Below the pieces are notes generated by a model, which saw nothing but the letters and a program-made list of their open reading frames with translations, did not search any database and had not been told where the DNA came from. Position numbers and translations under genes: made by a program. This document shows positions 18,112-26,713 of a stretch of 64,000 bases of DNA, piece by piece (position 1 is the first letter of the stretch; each line of letters starts with the position of its first letter). The stretch is from Ilumatobacter sp. (GTDB taxonomy: Bacteria > Actinomycetota > Acidimicrobiia > Acidimicrobiales > Ilumatobacteraceae), in contig REDU01000069.1 in assembly GCA_007693335.1 (NCBI GenBank), positions 1-64,000 of the forward strand. Direction: 5' to 3'.

Positions 18112-18741
18112 CCGGTCCACGGCCGGCAGCTCGATCACGCGATCGGCAACCGAGTCGGCCTCGGCCCGATCGTGGGTGACCCACACCGCGGTGGTGCCGG
18201 TGGAGCGGAGGATTCCAGCGACCTCCCGGGCGAGACGATCGTGGAGGTCACGGTCGAGTCCTGTGAGGGGCTCGTCCAGGAGCAGCACGGCGGGTCGGGG
18301 CGCGAGCGCCCGGGCCAGAGCGACACGCTTCGCCTCGCCGCCCGACAGGTCGGTCACCCGGCGTCCACCGAAACCGGCCAGTCCCACCAGCTCCAACAAC
18401 TCGTCCACCCGACCCCGCCGCTCGTCGCCCGGCACCCCGGCCATCTCGAGACCGAACCCCACGTTGCCGGCCACGTCCCGATGCGGGAAGAGCTGTTCGT
18501 CCTGGAACACGAGGCCCACATCGCGACGGTGCGTCGGAACGGCGGTCACATCACGACCGCTGATCCGCACCGTTCCGTGGTCGGGCGACTCGAGTCCGGC
18601 CACGATGCGCAGCAGCGTGCTCTTGCCGCTGCCCGACGGTCCGAGCAGCGCGACCACCTCGCCGTCGCCCACGGTGGCCGAGATGTGGTCGAGCACCGTG
18701 ATGCCATCGAACGACATCGTGACGTCAACGATCTCGAGCAC
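18109..18741 (-). CDS. thiQ: Thiamine ABC transporter ATP-binding protein
   Basis: This is a 210-residue ABC ATPase. Walker A is GPSGSGKST, the Q-loop is in VGLVFQDEQLFPHRDV, the signature is LSGGEAKRVALARAL, and Walker B is LLLDEPLTGLD. It belongs to the ferric/thiamine/spermidine import group. It overlaps the permease gene end by 17 bases, with a GTG start at 18741. As the fourth gene behind a TPP riboswitch and next to a two-domain ThiP-like permease, thiamine or a thiamine phosphate is the likely cargo. Confidence 0.87.
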   Translation of the reverse strand: MLEIVDVTMSFDGITVLDHISATVGDGEVVALLGPSGSGKSTLLRIVAGLESPDHGTVRISGRDVTAVPTHRRDVGLVFQDEQLFPHRDVAGNVGFGLEMAGVPGDERRGRVDELLELVGLAGFGGRRVTDLSGGEAKRVALARALAPRPAVLLLDEPLTGLDRDLHDRLAREVAGILRSTGTTAVWVTHDRAEADSVADRVIELPAVDR

Positions 18742-20401
18742 GATCCCTACGATCCGTGCGATCCCCGGCCCCAGCCCCCGGTCCGAACGTGGGCGTGTCG
18801 CCGGATCGCCCTGCGAGTTCCACCGCGAGCACGGCCACGATCGTGGCCGCGGCCAGGATGGACGCGAGTGCAAAGCCCTGCGCCTGCAGCAGCGTGCCGG
18901 TCCGTCCCAGCAGTCGCTCGATCGCGATCGGCATCGTCTCGGCGCCGCTGCGGCTCAGGAAGCTCGTGGCGCCGAACTCGCCGAGCGAGATGGCCGTGGC
19001 GAGGCCCGCTGCCACCGTGAGGGGCCGCCACAGGTTCGGCAGCACCACCGCCCGCCACGCACGGGTCGGTGCGGCACCCAGCGTGGCCGCCGCCTCGAGG
19101 AGGCGCGGTTCCACGCTGCGGAGCACGGTGAGGGTGGTGCGGACCACGAACGGCACCGCCACGAGCGCGTGCCCCACCGGCACCAGCCACCACGAAGCCC
19201 GCCAGTCGAACGGGGCGGTGTCGAAGGTGATCAACATCCCGAACCCGATCGTGACCGCCGAGGTGCCGATCGGCAACATCACGCCGGCGTCGAGCAGTCT
19301 GCCGGTGCGGCCGGTTGCGGCGATCGCCAGCGCCGCCAGCGCGCCGATCACCACGGCGAACAGCGTGGCCCACGCGGCCGTCTGCAACGAGCGCACGAGG
19401 GCGTCGAGGGGATCGACACCGAGGCGGATGCCGGGGCGGACCTCGGCACGTCCGAGGTTGCGCCACGCGGCCGAGGAGAAGCCGTCGGAACCGCGGAACG
19501 ACCGCATGACCAGGGCGCCGAGGGGCAACATCACCACGGCGGCGGTCGCCAGCGCGGTCGTGCCGACCAGCACACGCTGACGGGTCGTGCGGGGTCGGGC
19601 ACGAGCGGCCACGGGACGGATCGCCAGCGCTCGACCGTGACGGCGCTGGCTGGTGGTGGCCCACCCGAGCACCGCCGCGAGGACGACGAGCTGCAGCACC
19701 GTCAACACGGCGGCGTCGCCGATGTCGCCGAGCTGGGTGGCGCGTCTCCAGATCTCGACCTCGATGGTGGCCGTGCCGGCGGTGCCGAGGATGCGGATCA
19801 CGCCGAAGGAGGTGAACGTGAAGAGGAACACGATGGAGCCGGCCGCAGTGAGTGCCGGTCGGAGCAGGGGCAACGTGATGGTCCGGACGACCTGCCACGG
19901 GCTGGCACCGAGGGTGGCCGCCGCGGCCTCGAGGTCGGTCGGCAGGTGCTCCCAGGTGACCCCCACGACGCGCACGACCACTGCGAGGTTGAAGATCACG
20001 TGCGCAGCGAGGATCGCCCACACCCCGCGCTCGAGCGACTCGGGCAGCACGGCGAGCAACGCTGCACCGACCACCACCGTCGGCAGGACGAACACCGAGG
20101 TGAGCAGTCCGACCAGGAGCCGGCGGCCGGCGAACCGGTACCGGGCGATCACGTAGGCGGGGAGGAACCCCACCAGCAACGTGAGGGCGGTGCTGGCCGT
20201 TGCCTGCCACAGCGTGAACCACGCGACCGACCAGGTCCGGCGACGGCTCAGCGTGGTCGTGATCGCATCGGTGCTGATCGCCCGTTCGAGCAGCGTGGCG
20301 AACGGCCACGCGTAGAACACGAGCAGGAACACGACCGGCACCGCGGCAAGTGCGAGCAACACCCGCCGCGGCAGTGTCAGCCCAGGACGATGTCGGTCCA
20401 C
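18725..20401 (-). CDS. thiP: Thiamine ABC transporter permease, fused two-domain type
   Basis: The 558-residue permease contains two homologous halves, each with about six membrane segments and an EAA loop: EAAAATLGASPWQVVRTITL in the first and EAAATLGAAPTRAWRAVVL in the second. That fused layout is typical of ThiP and FbpB. The GTG start at 20401 lies inside the 3' end of the binding-protein gene (25-base overlap), and a charged tail at the C-terminus overlaps thiQ. Context (TPP riboswitch, thiN) favours thiamine over iron. Confidence 0.88.
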   Translation of the reverse strand: MDRHRPGLTLPRRVLLALAAVPVVFLLVFYAWPFATLLERAISTDAITTTLSRRRTWSVAWFTLWQATASTALTLLVGFLPAYVIARYRFAGRRLLVGLLTSVFVLPTVVVGAALLAVLPESLERGVWAILAAHVIFNLAVVVRVVGVTWEHLPTDLEAAAATLGASPWQVVRTITLPLLRPALTAAGSIVFLFTFTSFGVIRILGTAGTATIEVEIWRRATQLGDIGDAAVLTVLQLVVLAAVLGWATTSQRRHGRALAIRPVAARARPRTTRQRVLVGTTALATAAVVMLPLGALVMRSFRGSDGFSSAAWRNLGRAEVRPGIRLGVDPLDALVRSLQTAAWATLFAVVIGALAALAIAATGRTGRLLDAGVMLPIGTSAVTIGFGMLITFDTAPFDWRASWWLVPVGHALVAVPFVVRTTLTVLRSVEPRLLEAAATLGAAPTRAWRAVVLPNLWRPLTVAAGLATAISLGEFGATSFLSRSGAETMPIAIERLLGRTGTLLQAQGFALASILAAATIVAVLAVELAGRSGDTPTFGPGAGAGDRTDRRDRARDR

Positions 20402-21549
20402 TCGTCGATCCAGGCCGAGCGGTGCTCCTCGATGCGTCCGGGCTCGACGGTGAGCGGATCGTCGGGCACCAGCGCGTGCTCGACGAACTCGGCGGGCAGG
20501 TCGACATCGGCGTTGGCCGGGTACACGAACACGTTGAGTGGGAGTTCGGCCTGGAAGCGTTCGGAGACGAGGAAGTCGACCAGGGCGCGGGCAGCCTCGG
20601 GCTCACCGGTGCCGCGTAGCACGCCGGCGAACTCGACCTGACGGAAGCAGGTCGCCTCGATCACGCCGGTGGGCGCGTCGTCGCGGGGCGGATCGGCGAA
20701 GATCACCTCGGCCGGTGGGCTCGAGCCGTAGCTCACCACCAGCGGCTTCGGCCCCCCGCCGGCCCAGGTGAAGCGCTCGTAGTAGGCCTCCGACCAGCCC
20801 TCGACCACCTCGACGCCGTTGGCCCGAAGCGCGCTCCAGTAGTCGGCCCACCCGTCGTCGCCGTAGGTCGCGATCGTGGCCAGCAGGAAGGCCAGCCCGG
20901 GTGATGAGGTGGCCGGGTTCTGCACCACCAGCAGATCGGCGTAGTCGTCGCCCAGGAGATCGTCGAACGTGGTGGGCGGCGCGAGATCGCGCTCGTCGAA
21001 CCAGGCGATGTCGTAGTTGATGCAGACATCGCCGAAGTCGACCGGTGTGGCCTCGTGGTCCGGCACGAGGTCGGTCAGCTCGCTCGGGATGGCGGCCGCC
21101 GCCGGGCTGTCGTACGGCTCGAACACGTCGGCGGCGAGGGCACGCGACAAGAACGTGTTGTCGATGCCCCACATCACGTCCCCCTCGGGGTTGCCGCTGG
21201 TCAGGACCGCCTTCGACACCATCGCCCCGGTGTCGCCGCCCGACAGCAGTTCGATCGTGATGCCCGTCTCGGCGGTGAACGCGTCGAGGGCCTCGTTCAT
21301 CGACGTGTCGATCACGGGGAACGAGTCGTAGGTGAGCAACGTGACCGTACGACCGGCCAGGTCGACGGTGTCGCCATCGCTGATCGTGTCGTCGCTGATC
21401 GTGTCGTCGCTGATCGTGTCGTCGTCGGCCGTGTCGTCGTCACCTCCGCAGGCGGCGAGCACCATCGCAGCGGCCGCCAGCGCGGCGATCGTTCGGCGCA
21501 TGCGCGTCGGGATGCGGGTCCTGGTGGGGATGGGGATGTGGGTGGTCAT
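20377..21549 (-). CDS. thiB: Thiamine ABC transporter substrate-binding lipoprotein
   Basis: This is a 390-residue periplasmic binding protein of the ThiB class. A 16-residue Thr/Pro/Arg-rich N-terminus precedes a lipoprotein signal with lipobox LAAC (Cys34). A short disordered linker follows, made of three tandem DNA copies coding DDTIS. The mature protein starts VTLLTYDSFPVID and has the NPEGDVMWGIDNTFLSRAL segment typical of ThiB. The start at 21549 is supported by GAGGAG (21558-21563) and by ATGA overlap with thiN; an ATG at 21501 would drop the N-terminal extension. It captures thiamine for ThiPQ. Confidence 0.87.
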   Translation of the reverse strand: MTTHIPIPTRTRIPTRMRRTIAALAAAAMVLAACGGDDDTADDDTISDDTISDDTISDGDTVDLAGRTVTLLTYDSFPVIDTSMNEALDAFTAETGITIELLSGGDTGAMVSKAVLTSGNPEGDVMWGIDNTFLSRALAADVFEPYDSPAAAAIPSELTDLVPDHEATPVDFGDVCINYDIAWFDERDLAPPTTFDDLLGDDYADLLVVQNPATSSPGLAFLLATIATYGDDGWADYWSALRANGVEVVEGWSEAYYERFTWAGGGPKPLVVSYGSSPPAEVIFADPPRDDAPTGVIEATCFRQVEFAGVLRGTGEPEAARALVDFLVSERFQAELPLNVFVYPANADVDLPAEFVEHALVPDDPLTVEPGRIEEHRSAWIDEWTDIVLG

Positions 21550-22232
21550 GGCGTGGTCTCCTCGTCGGGGTCGTCCAGGGGGTGATCGGCGTCGGGCTCG
21601 AAGAACACCGTGAGCACGCCGAGGGAGACACGGACGGAGACGGGGGAGGTCTCGACCACGTTGCTCATGCCGCGGCCGACAGCGGGTGCGAGGTCGAACT
21701 GTTCGAGCTCCCAACGGGTGCCCGACATGGCCACGCCGCTGCACGGCCCGTGGAGGGCGAGGATCGACAGCGTGCTGTCGACCCGTGCGTGCAGCGTGGC
21801 TCGCCCCGGTCCGTGCAGCACACGGACGTGCTGATCGCCCCACCAGCACTCGATGAGTGGGATGCTCGTGAGTTCGGGGGCGCCGAGGGCGCCGAGCGCC
21901 GCGATCGTGTGATCGAGGCGGTCGCCGCCGCCGGCCAGCAGCACCAGGCGCTCGGGTGTCATCGAGTTGGCGAATGCGATCGCCAGTTCGGTGTCGGTCT
22001 GGTCCTTGCCCTCGGGGTGTCGCTGGATGGTGGCGTGCTCGGTGGCCCAGGCCAGCCCGTCGGGGCTGATCGAGTCGAGATCACCGATGAGCCCGGCCGG
22101 TGTGAGGCCGGCTGCCAGCGCGTGGTCGAGTCCGCCATCGGCGGCGATCACGATCGCGTTCGCTGGGAGGAGGTGGACGGAGCGGCGATCGAGTGGCTCC
22201 GCTCCGGTGACGATGACGACCGTGTCGTTCAT
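21546..22232 (-). CDS. thiN: Thiamine pyrophosphokinase
   Basis: This enzyme pyrophosphorylates imported thiamine to TPP. The 228-residue protein has the family motifs IAADGGLDHALAAGL, LIGDLDSI, KDQTDTELAIAFA and GGGDRLDHT, followed by a C-terminal beta domain. It is the first gene after a TPP riboswitch and is coupled to thiB, so import and activation are made together and shut off by the product TPP. A Shine-Dalgarno GGAGGA lies just before the ATG at the edge of the riboswitch. Confidence 0.93.
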   Translation of the reverse strand: MNDTVVIVTGAEPLDRRSVHLLPANAIVIAADGGLDHALAAGLTPAGLIGDLDSISPDGLAWATEHATIQRHPEGKDQTDTELAIAFANSMTPERLVLLAGGGDRLDHTIAALGALGAPELTSIPLIECWWGDQHVRVLHGPGRATLHARVDSTLSILALHGPCSGVAMSGTRWELEQFDLAPAVGRGMSNVVETSPVSVRVSLGVLTVFFEPDADHPLDDPDEETTP

Positions 22233-22235
22233 GGA

Positions 22236-22325
22236 CTTCCTCCGCCGGCATTACCCGGATCAGGTTCTCGGGTCGGTGGTCGCAGCCACCCTCTCAGCCC
22301 GCCGATCGTGCGAGCTCCCCGTCTG
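22236..22325 (-). ncRNA. TPP (THI-box) riboswitch upstream of thiN
   Basis: The minus strand shows the THI-box blocks in order: GGGGAGC, GGGCTGAGAGGG, then ACCCGAGAACCTGATCCGGG and TAATGCCGGCGGAGGA. The first contacts the pyrimidine side (CTGAGA) and the second the pyrophosphate side of TPP. The Shine-Dalgarno site of thiN merges into the 3' end of the aptamer, so control of translation initiation is likely. The probable -10 is TAGGGT at 22342-22347. Confidence 0.95.
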
Positions 22326-22341
22326 GTTCGTGTCGGACCCC

Positions 22342-22347
22342 ACCCTA
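22342..22347 (-). promoter_or_regulatory. -10-like hexamer for the thi operon leader
   Basis: TAGGGT on the minus strand lies about 15-20 bases upstream of the first conserved base of the TPP aptamer, a suitable place for the operon promoter. Confidence 0.4.
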
Positions 22348-22368
22348 CCGGCGGCGCGACCATGACCT

Positions 22369-22424
22369 CACTCCGACCGCAGCACTCCGACCGCAGCACT
22401 CCGACCGCAGCACTCCGACCGCAG
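22369..22424. repeat. Tandem repeat, four copies of 14 bp
   Basis: CACTCCGACCGCAG is repeated exactly four times without spacers. It lies between the thi operon promoter and the 3' end of surE, in a gap of 267 bases otherwise occupied by the TPP riboswitch. No gene is visible in 22425-22499. Confidence 0.85.
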
Positions 22425-22499
22425 CGCACACACGTCGGCGCGCTCCGGTCAGAGTTCTCGCCCCGGATCGCGATTCGAGCGGGACCGGTGTGGATCCCG

Positions 22500-23324
22500 T
22501 CAGCGGCCGAACAGGGCCTCGAGCGCGTCGTCGGTGGCGCCGAGGTCGTTGCGGGGTTCGGGGAGGATGCGGCTGAGATAGGTGATCGACACCTCGTCGC
22601 GTTCGATCGTGCCGCCGTCGGTGCCCTCGGGGAGGCGGACCTCATCGCCCCACGACATCTTCACCTGGTACGCACGCTCGTGGCCGGCGATGGGTTCGAG
22701 GTCGGCCGTGGCCATCGCTCGCGGTGGGAGTGTGCCGATCTCGGTGTGGCGCCATCCCTTCATCTCGTCGATCGACAGGTTCGGCACGTTGACGTTCACG
22801 ATCACCGGACTGGCCGGGAGGTCGGCCACGAGTGAGGCCACGATCACGTCGGCCACCTCGGCGGCGGCCTCCCAGTGCTGGTCGTCGAGCATCTCGTCCC
22901 ATCCCTGGCCCTCGATGCCGAACCCGGTCACGGCCTGGCTGACGGCCACACCGCTGAGGCCGCCGTTGCGCCCGGTGAGGCATGCGCCGACGGTGCCCGA
23001 GTGATAGATCGAGCGACCGACGTTGGCGCCGGGGTTGATACCCGACACCACCAGATCGAACGGTGGCCCGAACGCGCCGAGGCGCGAGAACATCACGCAC
23101 AGCCCCGGCGGACCGGTGACGGCCCACACCTCGGGCACGCCGTCCACCTGCACCTCGCGAACCTCCGGATGGATGAGGTGCAGCGCCCCGAGCGCCGCGC
23201 CGGCGCCGGAGTACTCGCGGTCGGGTGCGGCCACCACCACGTCGCCGTGGGCGCACATGTGCCGGGCGAGCACGTGCAGGCCGATCGAGTCGATGCCGTC
23301 GTCGTTCGTCACGAGAATACGCAC
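22500..23324 (-). CDS. surE: 5'/3'-nucleotidase SurE
   Basis: SurE is a metal-dependent survival-protein nucleotidase acting on nucleoside monophosphates. The 274-residue protein has the N-terminal metal site ILVTNDDGIDSIG, then APDREYSGAG and the conserved VVSGINPGANVG segment with SGTVGAC after it. The start is GTG at 23324. It is followed on the same strand by the thi operon's upstream region, so it probably ends its own transcript. The C-terminal 30 residues are longer than in the E. coli protein (253 residues). Confidence 0.93.
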   Translation of the reverse strand: MRILVTNDDGIDSIGLHVLARHMCAHGDVVVAAPDREYSGAGAALGALHLIHPEVREVQVDGVPEVWAVTGPPGLCVMFSRLGAFGPPFDLVVSGINPGANVGRSIYHSGTVGACLTGRNGGLSGVAVSQAVTGFGIEGQGWDEMLDDQHWEAAAEVADVIVASLVADLPASPVIVNVNVPNLSIDEMKGWRHTEIGTLPPRAMATADLEPIAGHERAYQVKMSWGDEVRLPEGTDGGTIERDEVSITYLSRILPEPRNDLGATDDALEALFGR

Positions 23325-23359
23325 CCCCCTTGCCTACCACCTCCGGGTGAACCCCCGAT

Positions 23360-23409
23360 GAATCGTCCGCGCCGATCCGATGGATCCGCCCGATCCTCAC
23401 GGACGGTTC
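23360..23409. repeat. Family A intergenic palindrome, copy 4
   Basis: GAATCGTCCG (23360-23369) and CGGACGGTTC (23400-23409) form an inverted repeat with one mismatch around a core with GATCCGATGGATCCGCC. The pattern and length (50 bp) match copies 2 and 3. It lies between the DMT transporter stop and the surE start. Confidence 0.65.
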
Positions 23410-23420
23410 GGGGAATGGCG

Positions 23421-24350
23421 TCAGGGTTCGGCGGGGGTGACGGCGATGGGGGGTGGGACGGGGCGCCGCTGGCTGGTGATGGTGAACAGGGCGAGCCCGA
23501 TGATCACCAGCACCATGCCCGGCACCTGGGTGGCGGCGATCTGCTCGCCGAGGATCACCCACGCCCAGAACACGGCGAGGGCGGGTTGACCCACCTGCAT
23601 GACACCGATGGCGGCCACGGGCACGTGGTTCTGGGCGAACACGATCAGTCCGTGGGCGGCGATGCCGGTCAACATCGTCAGCAGCCCGACCACGAGCCAG
23701 GCGCGCCCGCTGAGCGGCCAGAGCGCGTCGCGCGCCAGCACGAACGCGATCGGCCCGGCCGACAGCAGCCCGATCGGGATGGCGCACGCCATGAACGTGA
23801 CCGTGTCGATCCGTGACCGGCGGGCCCACTTGGTCGACAGCAGGTAGCCGACCCACAGCGAGAGCACGATCAGCATGAGCAGGTCGCCCTCGAGGGTGGC
23901 CGCTCCCTGGTCGCCGCCGGCGAAGAGCACGATCGCGATGCCGACGATCGAGACCACGCCCCAGCGCATGGCGCGCCAGTTCGGCCGTTCGTGGAAGAGC
24001 AGCGCCCCGGCGGGCACGAGGAGCAGCGGCGACATCGACCCGATGAACTCGGCGTGGGCGATGCTCGTGCGGTTGATGACGGTGAAGAAGACGGCGATGT
24101 TGGCGCCGAAGCAGAGGCCCGCAGGGGCGACACGTCGCCACGTGGCCGCCGTGGGCCACGGGGCGTCGTTCCGGCGATGGTGCACCGAGAGCACGATCCA
24201 CCACACGGCGATCGCGCAGAGCATCCGCCAGAACGCGATCGCGGCGCCGGGCGTCTCGGCCCACTTCACGAGCGGCGAGCTGATCGAGAAGCACAGGACC
24301 GCGACGATCACCGCGGCCAAGCCGAGGAGCCGGCCCGGTGGGCGGCTCAC
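23421..24350 (-). CDS. EamA/DMT family transporter
   Basis: This is a 309-residue protein with about ten membrane segments arranged as two EamA repeats. The N-terminal repeat starts LAAVIVAVLCFSISSPLVKW; the second has VAAIGVMQVGQPALAVFWAWVILGEQ, the conserved segment before the last two helices. It is likely an exporter of small metabolites; the substrate is not predictable. I placed the start at the GTG at 24350. The frame stays open upstream but there it is antisense to the SDR gene. Confidence 0.87.
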   Translation of the reverse strand: MSRPPGRLLGLAAVIVAVLCFSISSPLVKWAETPGAAIAFWRMLCAIAVWWIVLSVHHRRNDAPWPTAATWRRVAPAGLCFGANIAVFFTVINRTSIAHAEFIGSMSPLLLVPAGALLFHERPNWRAMRWGVVSIVGIAIVLFAGGDQGAATLEGDLLMLIVLSLWVGYLLSTKWARRSRIDTVTFMACAIPIGLLSAGPIAFVLARDALWPLSGRAWLVVGLLTMLTGIAAHGLIVFAQNHVPVAAIGVMQVGQPALAVFWAWVILGEQIAATQVPGMVLVIIGLALFTITSQRRPVPPPIAVTPAEP

Positions 24351-24431
24351 GTGGTGACCGTTGCGCCGCGCGGAGCCCCGTGGGGTGCTCCGGATGCGTG
24401 CGGAGGGGCGGCCACCGGGCAAGGTTGACAC

Positions 24432-25208
24432 ATGACTGCTCTGGACGGACGTGTCGCACTGGTGACCGGTGGAGGACGTGGGATCGGCCGAGCGATCTCC
24501 GAGCGTCTCGCCGCTGCGGGGGCCACGGTGGCGGTGAACTATCGACGCGATCGTGAGGCTGCCGACGAGACCGTGGCCGCGATCGCGGCCGCTGGTGGGT
24601 CGGCCGCGGCGTACCAGGCGTCGATCGACGACGCCGAGGCCGACGCCGCGATGGTCGAGGCGGTGGTGAACGACCACGGGTACGTCGACCTGCTCGTGCT
24701 CAACGCCGGGATCGCATCGCGCGGTCGATCGGTGGTCGACACCGATCCGGCCGAGATGGAGCGGGTGGTCGCCACCCACGCGTTCGGTGCGCACCATCTG
24801 TCGCGACTGGTGCTGCCCTCGATGCGCACCCGGCCGCGCGGCGACATCGTGATGATCTCGTCGGTGGCCACCAACTCGATGTCGGCCAACGGCGCGCCGT
24901 ACAACATGGGCAAGGCGGCGCTCGAGGCCTTGGCGTTCACGCTCGCCAAGGAAGAACGTCAGCACGGCGTCCACGTGAACGTCGTGGCCCCTGGGCTCGT
25001 CGAGACCGACATGGGTGTCCGCCTCGCCCGTGCGATCACCGGGAACCGCGAGATGGACGACCTCCGTGCACTCGACGCCGGGTCTCCGTTCGGCCGGGTG
25101 TGTCAGCCCGACGACGTGTCGGGGGTGGTGCTGTTCCTGTGTTCGGACGACGCCGGCTACCTCACCGGTCAGCGCATCGAGGTGGACGGCGGCGGCTCAG
25201 CCGGCTGA
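24432..25208 (+). CDS. SDR family oxidoreductase, FabG-like
   Basis: This classical short-chain dehydrogenase has 258 residues. The NAD(P) motif is TGGGRGIG, the structural motif is LNAGI, and the catalytic residues are a Ser in MISSVATNSM and the Tyr/Lys in YNMGK. The C-terminus ends YLTGQRIEVDGGGSAG, as in FabG-like enzymes. It is probably an acyl or alcohol reductase; no operon partner indicates the substrate. It is convergent with the DinB-like gene that follows. Confidence 0.9.
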   Translation: MTALDGRVALVTGGGRGIGRAISERLAAAGATVAVNYRRDREAADETVAAIAAAGGSAAAYQASIDDAEADAAMVEAVVNDHGYVDLLVLNAGIASRGRSVVDTDPAEMERVVATHAFGAHHLSRLVLPSMRTRPRGDIVMISSVATNSMSANGAPYNMGKAALEALAFTLAKEERQHGVHVNVVAPGLVETDMGVRLARAITGNREMDDLRALDAGSPFGRVCQPDDVSGVVLFLCSDDAGYLTGQRIEVDGGGSAG

Positions 25209-25246
25209 TCCGCGTCATCTGCGAACACCGTGTCGATCCGGGCCGG

Positions 25247-26020
25247 TCAGGTGGTGAGGCGGGACCATCGGGCGGCCACGTCGACGTCGCCCACGACGTC
25301 GATCGCCTCGTCGAGCACGTCGGTGCGACCCCACAGCAGGAGCAGGAGCGACTCGGCGGGACCCCGCACCGCAGCCGCCCCCTTGGCGTGCTCGCGACGC
25401 ATCGACAGCTGACCGTCCTCGGTCCACAGCAGCCACTCGCCGGGAACGTCGGTGCAGTGCACGTGGAGGCTCTCGGTGGGCAGCACGACCGACCCACGAC
25501 CGGCGTTGCGCGGCACGATCACCTCGAACAGTTCGTCGATCCCGTCACTCGCGAGCTCGGGCGGCAGGGGAGTGGTGTCGCCCACGGCCGCCTCGACGTC
25601 CCACCGGTGCACCATGGTCTCGTGGGCCTGGCGCCGCGGCCAGAACGCCGTCACCTGCGGTGTGCCGAACGGGTTCCACGCCGGAGCGTCGTCGGCCAGC
25701 GGACCGAGCGTGTCGGCCAGGGTCTCGGCACCCTCGACCAGCCAGGTGCCGAGGTCGGGTCCGTCGGAGTCGTCGGGTCCGTCGGCGTCGCGACGGGACT
25801 CGTCGCGACCGGCGGGCGGACGCTCACCGTGGAGCACGGCGTACGTGGCCCAGCGGTGCACCCCACCGAGGTGACCGACCAGATCGCCCACGGTCCAGCC
25901 GGGACACGCCTCGACCGCTGCGTCGACGGGTCCGACGGTCAGCACCTCGGCGATGCGGCTCGCGTCGGCGCGCATCTGCGCCAGGTACTCGATGCTCGTG
26001 GGACGACCCGGGGCGTTCAT
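25247..26020 (-). CDS. Maleylpyruvate isomerase family mycothiol-dependent enzyme
   Basis: This 257-residue member of the MDMPI/DinB superfamily has PGWTVGDLVGHLGGVHRW near the N-terminus, with a metal-ligand histidine, and AHETMVHRWDVEAAVG in the middle, holding the other two. The C-terminal domain (PTESLHVHCTDVPGEWLLW) is of the SCP2-like type common in mycothiol-dependent members. The substrate is unknown. The ATG at 26020 has TACCGT eight bases upstream. The promoter is back-to-back with that of nfuA. Confidence 0.85.
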   Translation of the reverse strand: MNAPGRPTSIEYLAQMRADASRIAEVLTVGPVDAAVEACPGWTVGDLVGHLGGVHRWATYAVLHGERPPAGRDESRRDADGPDDSDGPDLGTWLVEGAETLADTLGPLADDAPAWNPFGTPQVTAFWPRRQAHETMVHRWDVEAAVGDTTPLPPELASDGIDELFEVIVPRNAGRGSVVLPTESLHVHCTDVPGEWLLWTEDGQLSMRREHAKGAAAVRGPAESLLLLLWGRTDVLDEAIDVVGDVDVAARWSRLTT

Positions 26021-26028
26021 GAGGGCCG

Positions 26029-26034
26029 ACGGTA
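26029..26034 (-). promoter_or_regulatory. -10-like hexamer for the gene starting at 26020
   Basis: TACCGT on the minus strand, eight bases from the ATG at 26020. Its TA is shared with the TAGCCT hexamer of the divergent nfuA gene. Confidence 0.5.
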
Positions 26035-26038
26035 GCCT
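26033..26038 (+). promoter_or_regulatory. -10-like hexamer for nfuA
   Basis: TAGCCT, eight bases before the ATG at 26047. It overlaps the divergent TACCGT hexamer by the palindromic TA. Confidence 0.5.
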
Positions 26039-26046
26039 CGGAACTC

Positions 26047-26706
26047 ATGAGCCCGCTCGACGCCAGCACGAGTGCGTCCGGCACCGCCGACGCCGACACC
26101 GCCTCCACCAGCGCCCCCATCGTCGAGATCACCGACGCTGCACTCGCCCAGCTGCTCGAGCTGCGCGACGAGGAGCCCGACGCCGACAAGCTCGGTCTCC
26201 GTCTCGCCATCGCGTCGGGATCCGGCGAGGAGTTCCGCTACGACCTGAGTTTCGACGAGTACCTCTCGGCCGGTCACTCCGACGAGGTCCGCACCCACGG
26301 CGATCTGAAGGTGATCATCCCGGGCCCCGACGTCGATCTGATGCAGGGCGCCACGCTCGACCTCACCGAGTCGCAGGGCCTCGTGATCCGCAACCCGAAC
26401 CGGCCGGCGGCGCCGTCGGTCGAGGGTCTCGTCAACGACGATCCGCTGTCGGCCGAGATCGAGGCGATGGTCGCCACCGAGGTGAACCCCGCACTGGCCG
26501 CCCACGGCGGCTTCGTGACCTACGTGGGTCACGACGGTGAGGGCACGGCATTCCTCACGATGGGTGGCGGATGCCACGGCTGCTCGATGAGCAAGATGAC
26601 GATGCTCGACGGTGTGCAGACGATGCTGGCCGACGCCATCGACGGCGTCGAGCGGGTGAAGGACCTCACCGACCACTCGACCGGCGAGAACCCCTTCTAC
26701 AGCTGA
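26047..26706 (+). CDS. nfuA: NfuA-type iron-sulfur cluster carrier
   Basis: The 219-residue protein has an N-terminal degenerate A-type (IscA-like) domain (VEITDAALAQLLELRDEE, then LRLAIASGSGEEFRYDL), without the A-type cysteines, and a C-terminal NifU-like domain. The latter has the cluster-binding pair Cys176/Cys179 in GGGCHGCSMS. This layout is that of NfuA, which delivers 4Fe-4S clusters to client enzymes such as LipA and aconitase. The first 25 residues are low-complexity. No other Isc or Suf gene is in the window; MoaA at 48866 would be a potential client class. Confidence 0.9.
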   Translation: MSPLDASTSASGTADADTASTSAPIVEITDAALAQLLELRDEEPDADKLGLRLAIASGSGEEFRYDLSFDEYLSAGHSDEVRTHGDLKVIIPGPDVDLMQGATLDLTESQGLVIRNPNRPAAPSVEGLVNDDPLSAEIEAMVATEVNPALAAHGGFVTYVGHDGEGTAFLTMGGGCHGCSMSKMTMLDGVQTMLADAIDGVERVKDLTDHSTGENPFYS

Positions 26707-26713
26707 CCCCCCA

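Noticed and set aside
17051-20641. Very long open frame (1196 codons) on the plus strand
   Set aside because: It runs antisense to the Gfo/Idh, thiQ and thiP genes; its translation is His/Arg/Gly-rich with no domain. GC-rich codon bias opens the opposite strand.
22369-22424. CRISPR-like repeat
   Set aside because: The 14-bp units are directly adjacent with no spacers, and no cas gene is present.
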